64,000 nt of DNA from Smithella sp. GTDB taxonomy: Bacteria; Desulfobacterota; Syntrophia; Syntrophales; Smithellaceae. Positions 63,065 to 64,000 of the stretch are shown one piece after another (the stretch's first letter is position 1; each line of letters starts with the position of its first letter). The notes under the pieces are model-generated. The model saw only the letters and a program-made list of their open reading frames with translations, searched no databases and was not told the origin of the DNA. The stretch is taken from NCBI GenBank assembly GCA_018056685.1, contig JAGPFC010000003.1, forward strand, positions 1-64,000, written 5' to 3'. Both the position numbers and the translations under genes were made by a program.

Positions 63065-64000
63065 ATGAGTTTCATTATGGAAAAAATTGCTCTTCCCATC
63101 ATTCCGGAACACGCAAATTGCTGCGGCAGTATTGTGACAGCAGCATCGGAAAATGCCGTGCCTGCATTGAATCAGTCTTTTGTTGTCGGTACTGTGGAGA
63201 CACCAGCGGGCAGATTGCCGCGGGTGTCTTCAGAACTTGTCCGGCAGGATCGCTGGGGCGGCATGAAAGCGCGCTGGGGCGTGGGACGCATGGAATACAA
63301 AGTCGATCCCGGGCTTTACGCGCTGGGCACACCGGATGAACGTTCTCCGGTTTTTGTTTCCGCCAATTACAAGATGAGCTTTGACCTTTTGCGGCAGTCG
63401 CTGACAGGGCGCTCCGGTTGGATTCTGGTGCTGGATACGAGGGGAATCAATGTCTGGTGCGCTTCGGGCAAGGGGACTTTTGGCACGGAGGAACTGATCA
63501 GACGGATTGAACTGAGCGGGCTGAAAAAAATTGTCAGTCATAGAAAATTAATTTTGCCTCAATTGGGCGCACCGGGAGTCGCTGCTCACACGGTCAAAAA
63601 GCTTTCGGGTTTTCATGTTCAATACGGGCCGATTCGTGCGGAAGATTTGCCGGCTTATCTCGATGCCGGTTTGAAGGCAACAGATGAAATGCGGATAAAA
63701 ACTTTTCCTTTAAAAGAAAGAGCCGTGCTCATTCCCATCGAACTGATCGGAGCGGTGAAACCGTTGCTGATTCTGATGGTGACTTTTTTTGCAATAAGCG
63801 GCTTCGGCGGCCCTGCCGGATTTTGGGATAACGCGGCTGGCATCGGTGTATTCGCTGTTTTTGCTCTGTTGAGTGCTGTCATCGGCGGCACCGTGCTCAA
63901 TCCGCTCTTACTGCCTTATCTTCCGGGGCGTGCCTTTACGATCAAAGGCTTTTCCGTAGGCCTTGTTGTGACGCTGATGCTGCTTTATCTGCGCGGTATG
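63065..64000 (+). CDS. hgcA: HgcA, corrinoid protein of mercury methylation (partial, right edge)
   Basis: HgcA carries a methyl-corrinoid and methylates Hg(II) with the ferredoxin HgcB. The visible 312 residues hold the corrinoid-binding domain and the diagnostic cap-helix motif NVWCASGKGTFGT, with the cobalt-ligand cysteine at residue 132 counted from 63065. Family elements VLDTRGI, HRKLILPQLGAPGVAAHTV and YGPIRAEDLPAYL surround it. Membrane helices begin after residue 225 (PIELIGAVKPLLILMVTFF), with two more before the edge. The Ser in CAS replaces the usual Ala. Starts at 63065 and 63077 both lack a ribosome site. The last helices and hgcB lie outside the window. Confidence 0.92.
   Translation, partial: MSFIMEKIALPIIPEHANCCGSIVTAASENAVPALNQSFVVGTVETPAGRLPRVSSELVRQDRWGGMKARWGVGRMEYKVDPGLYALGTPDERSPVFVSANYKMSFDLLRQSLTGRSGWILVLDTRGINVWCASGKGTFGTEELIRRIELSGLKKIVSHRKLILPQLGAPGVAAHTVKKLSGFHVQYGPIRAEDLPAYLDAGLKATDEMRIKTFPLKERAVLIPIELIGAVKPLLILMVTFFAISGFGGPAGFWDNAAGIGVFAVFALLSAVIGGTVLNPLLLPYLPGRAFTIKGFSVGLVVTLMLLYLRGM

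Overview
The window looks like chromosomal DNA of an anaerobic, non-photosynthetic deltaproteobacterium (Desulfobacterota), most plausibly from the Syntrophales/Syntrophaceae. This placement is inferred from protein style and gene content; no rRNA or other marker gene is present. The genes behind it are class I superoxide reductase, a rubredoxin-first rubrerythrin, a split PurH made of a PurO-type cyclohydrolase plus a separate AICAR transformylase, a short ArgA-like acetyltransferase, a CoA-transferase, and at the right edge an HgcA-type corrinoid protein of mercury methylation. I see no transposase, integrase, phage gene, tRNA or rRNA. Coding density is high and most genes are housekeeping.

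Layout. 1-3.6 kb: tail of a chemoreceptor, then cheR, cheD, a CheY-like receiver, a CheX-like phosphatase and cheB, tightly packed. 3.6-9.2 kb: rdgC (minus), then nadK, recN, an acetyltransferase and mltA as one overlapping plus-strand run. 9.3-14.7 kb: a type IV pilin behind a sigma-54 promoter, a TMTC-like membrane/TPR gene whose 5' end is frameshifted, and several exported proteins of unknown role. 14.7-19.6 kb: a PilZ protein, tsaC and purE (minus), then the split purH pair and an aspartate aminotransferase. 20-27.7 kb: a stand-alone RNA polymerase alpha-CTD protein, ywbE, mutY, a diguanylate cyclase, a cyclophilin, a DUF2804 protein, an acyltransferase and purD. 27.9-39.1 kb: two CNNM proteins, a GlmU N-terminal-domain protein, dus, zapB/zapA, 6S RNA, rny, ymdB-like, tyrS and a Ski2-like helicase.

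39.3-47.7 kb: oxidative-stress pair (superoxide reductase, rubrerythrin), a radical SAM/SPASM protein with a UbiA prenyltransferase, HU, trpS, scpA-scpB-rluB, an IHF-like gene and sodB. 47.7-57 kb: a membrane transporter, a znuBCA-type metal uptake operon, a hemerythrin protein, a potassium channel, lipoproteins, a methyltransferase-like membrane protein and an MFS transporter. 57-62.4 kb: a metallo-beta-lactamase-fold hydrolase, one orphan type I-C CRISPR repeat, a PfkB kinase, a zinc-ribbon protein, a CoA-transferase and a NUDIX hydrolase. 62.5-64 kb: a MarR-family regulator and hgcA, which runs off the window edge.

The most interesting locus is the right edge. A cysteine-rich MarR-type regulator appears to be expressed from a leaderless promoter overlapped by a palindromic operator. 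It lies just upstream of hgcA, which carries the diagnostic cap-helix motif. A two-hairpin repeat, with a second clear copy at 33.0 kb, fills the gap and ends exactly at the first possible hgcA start codon. hgcB would be expected just beyond the window.
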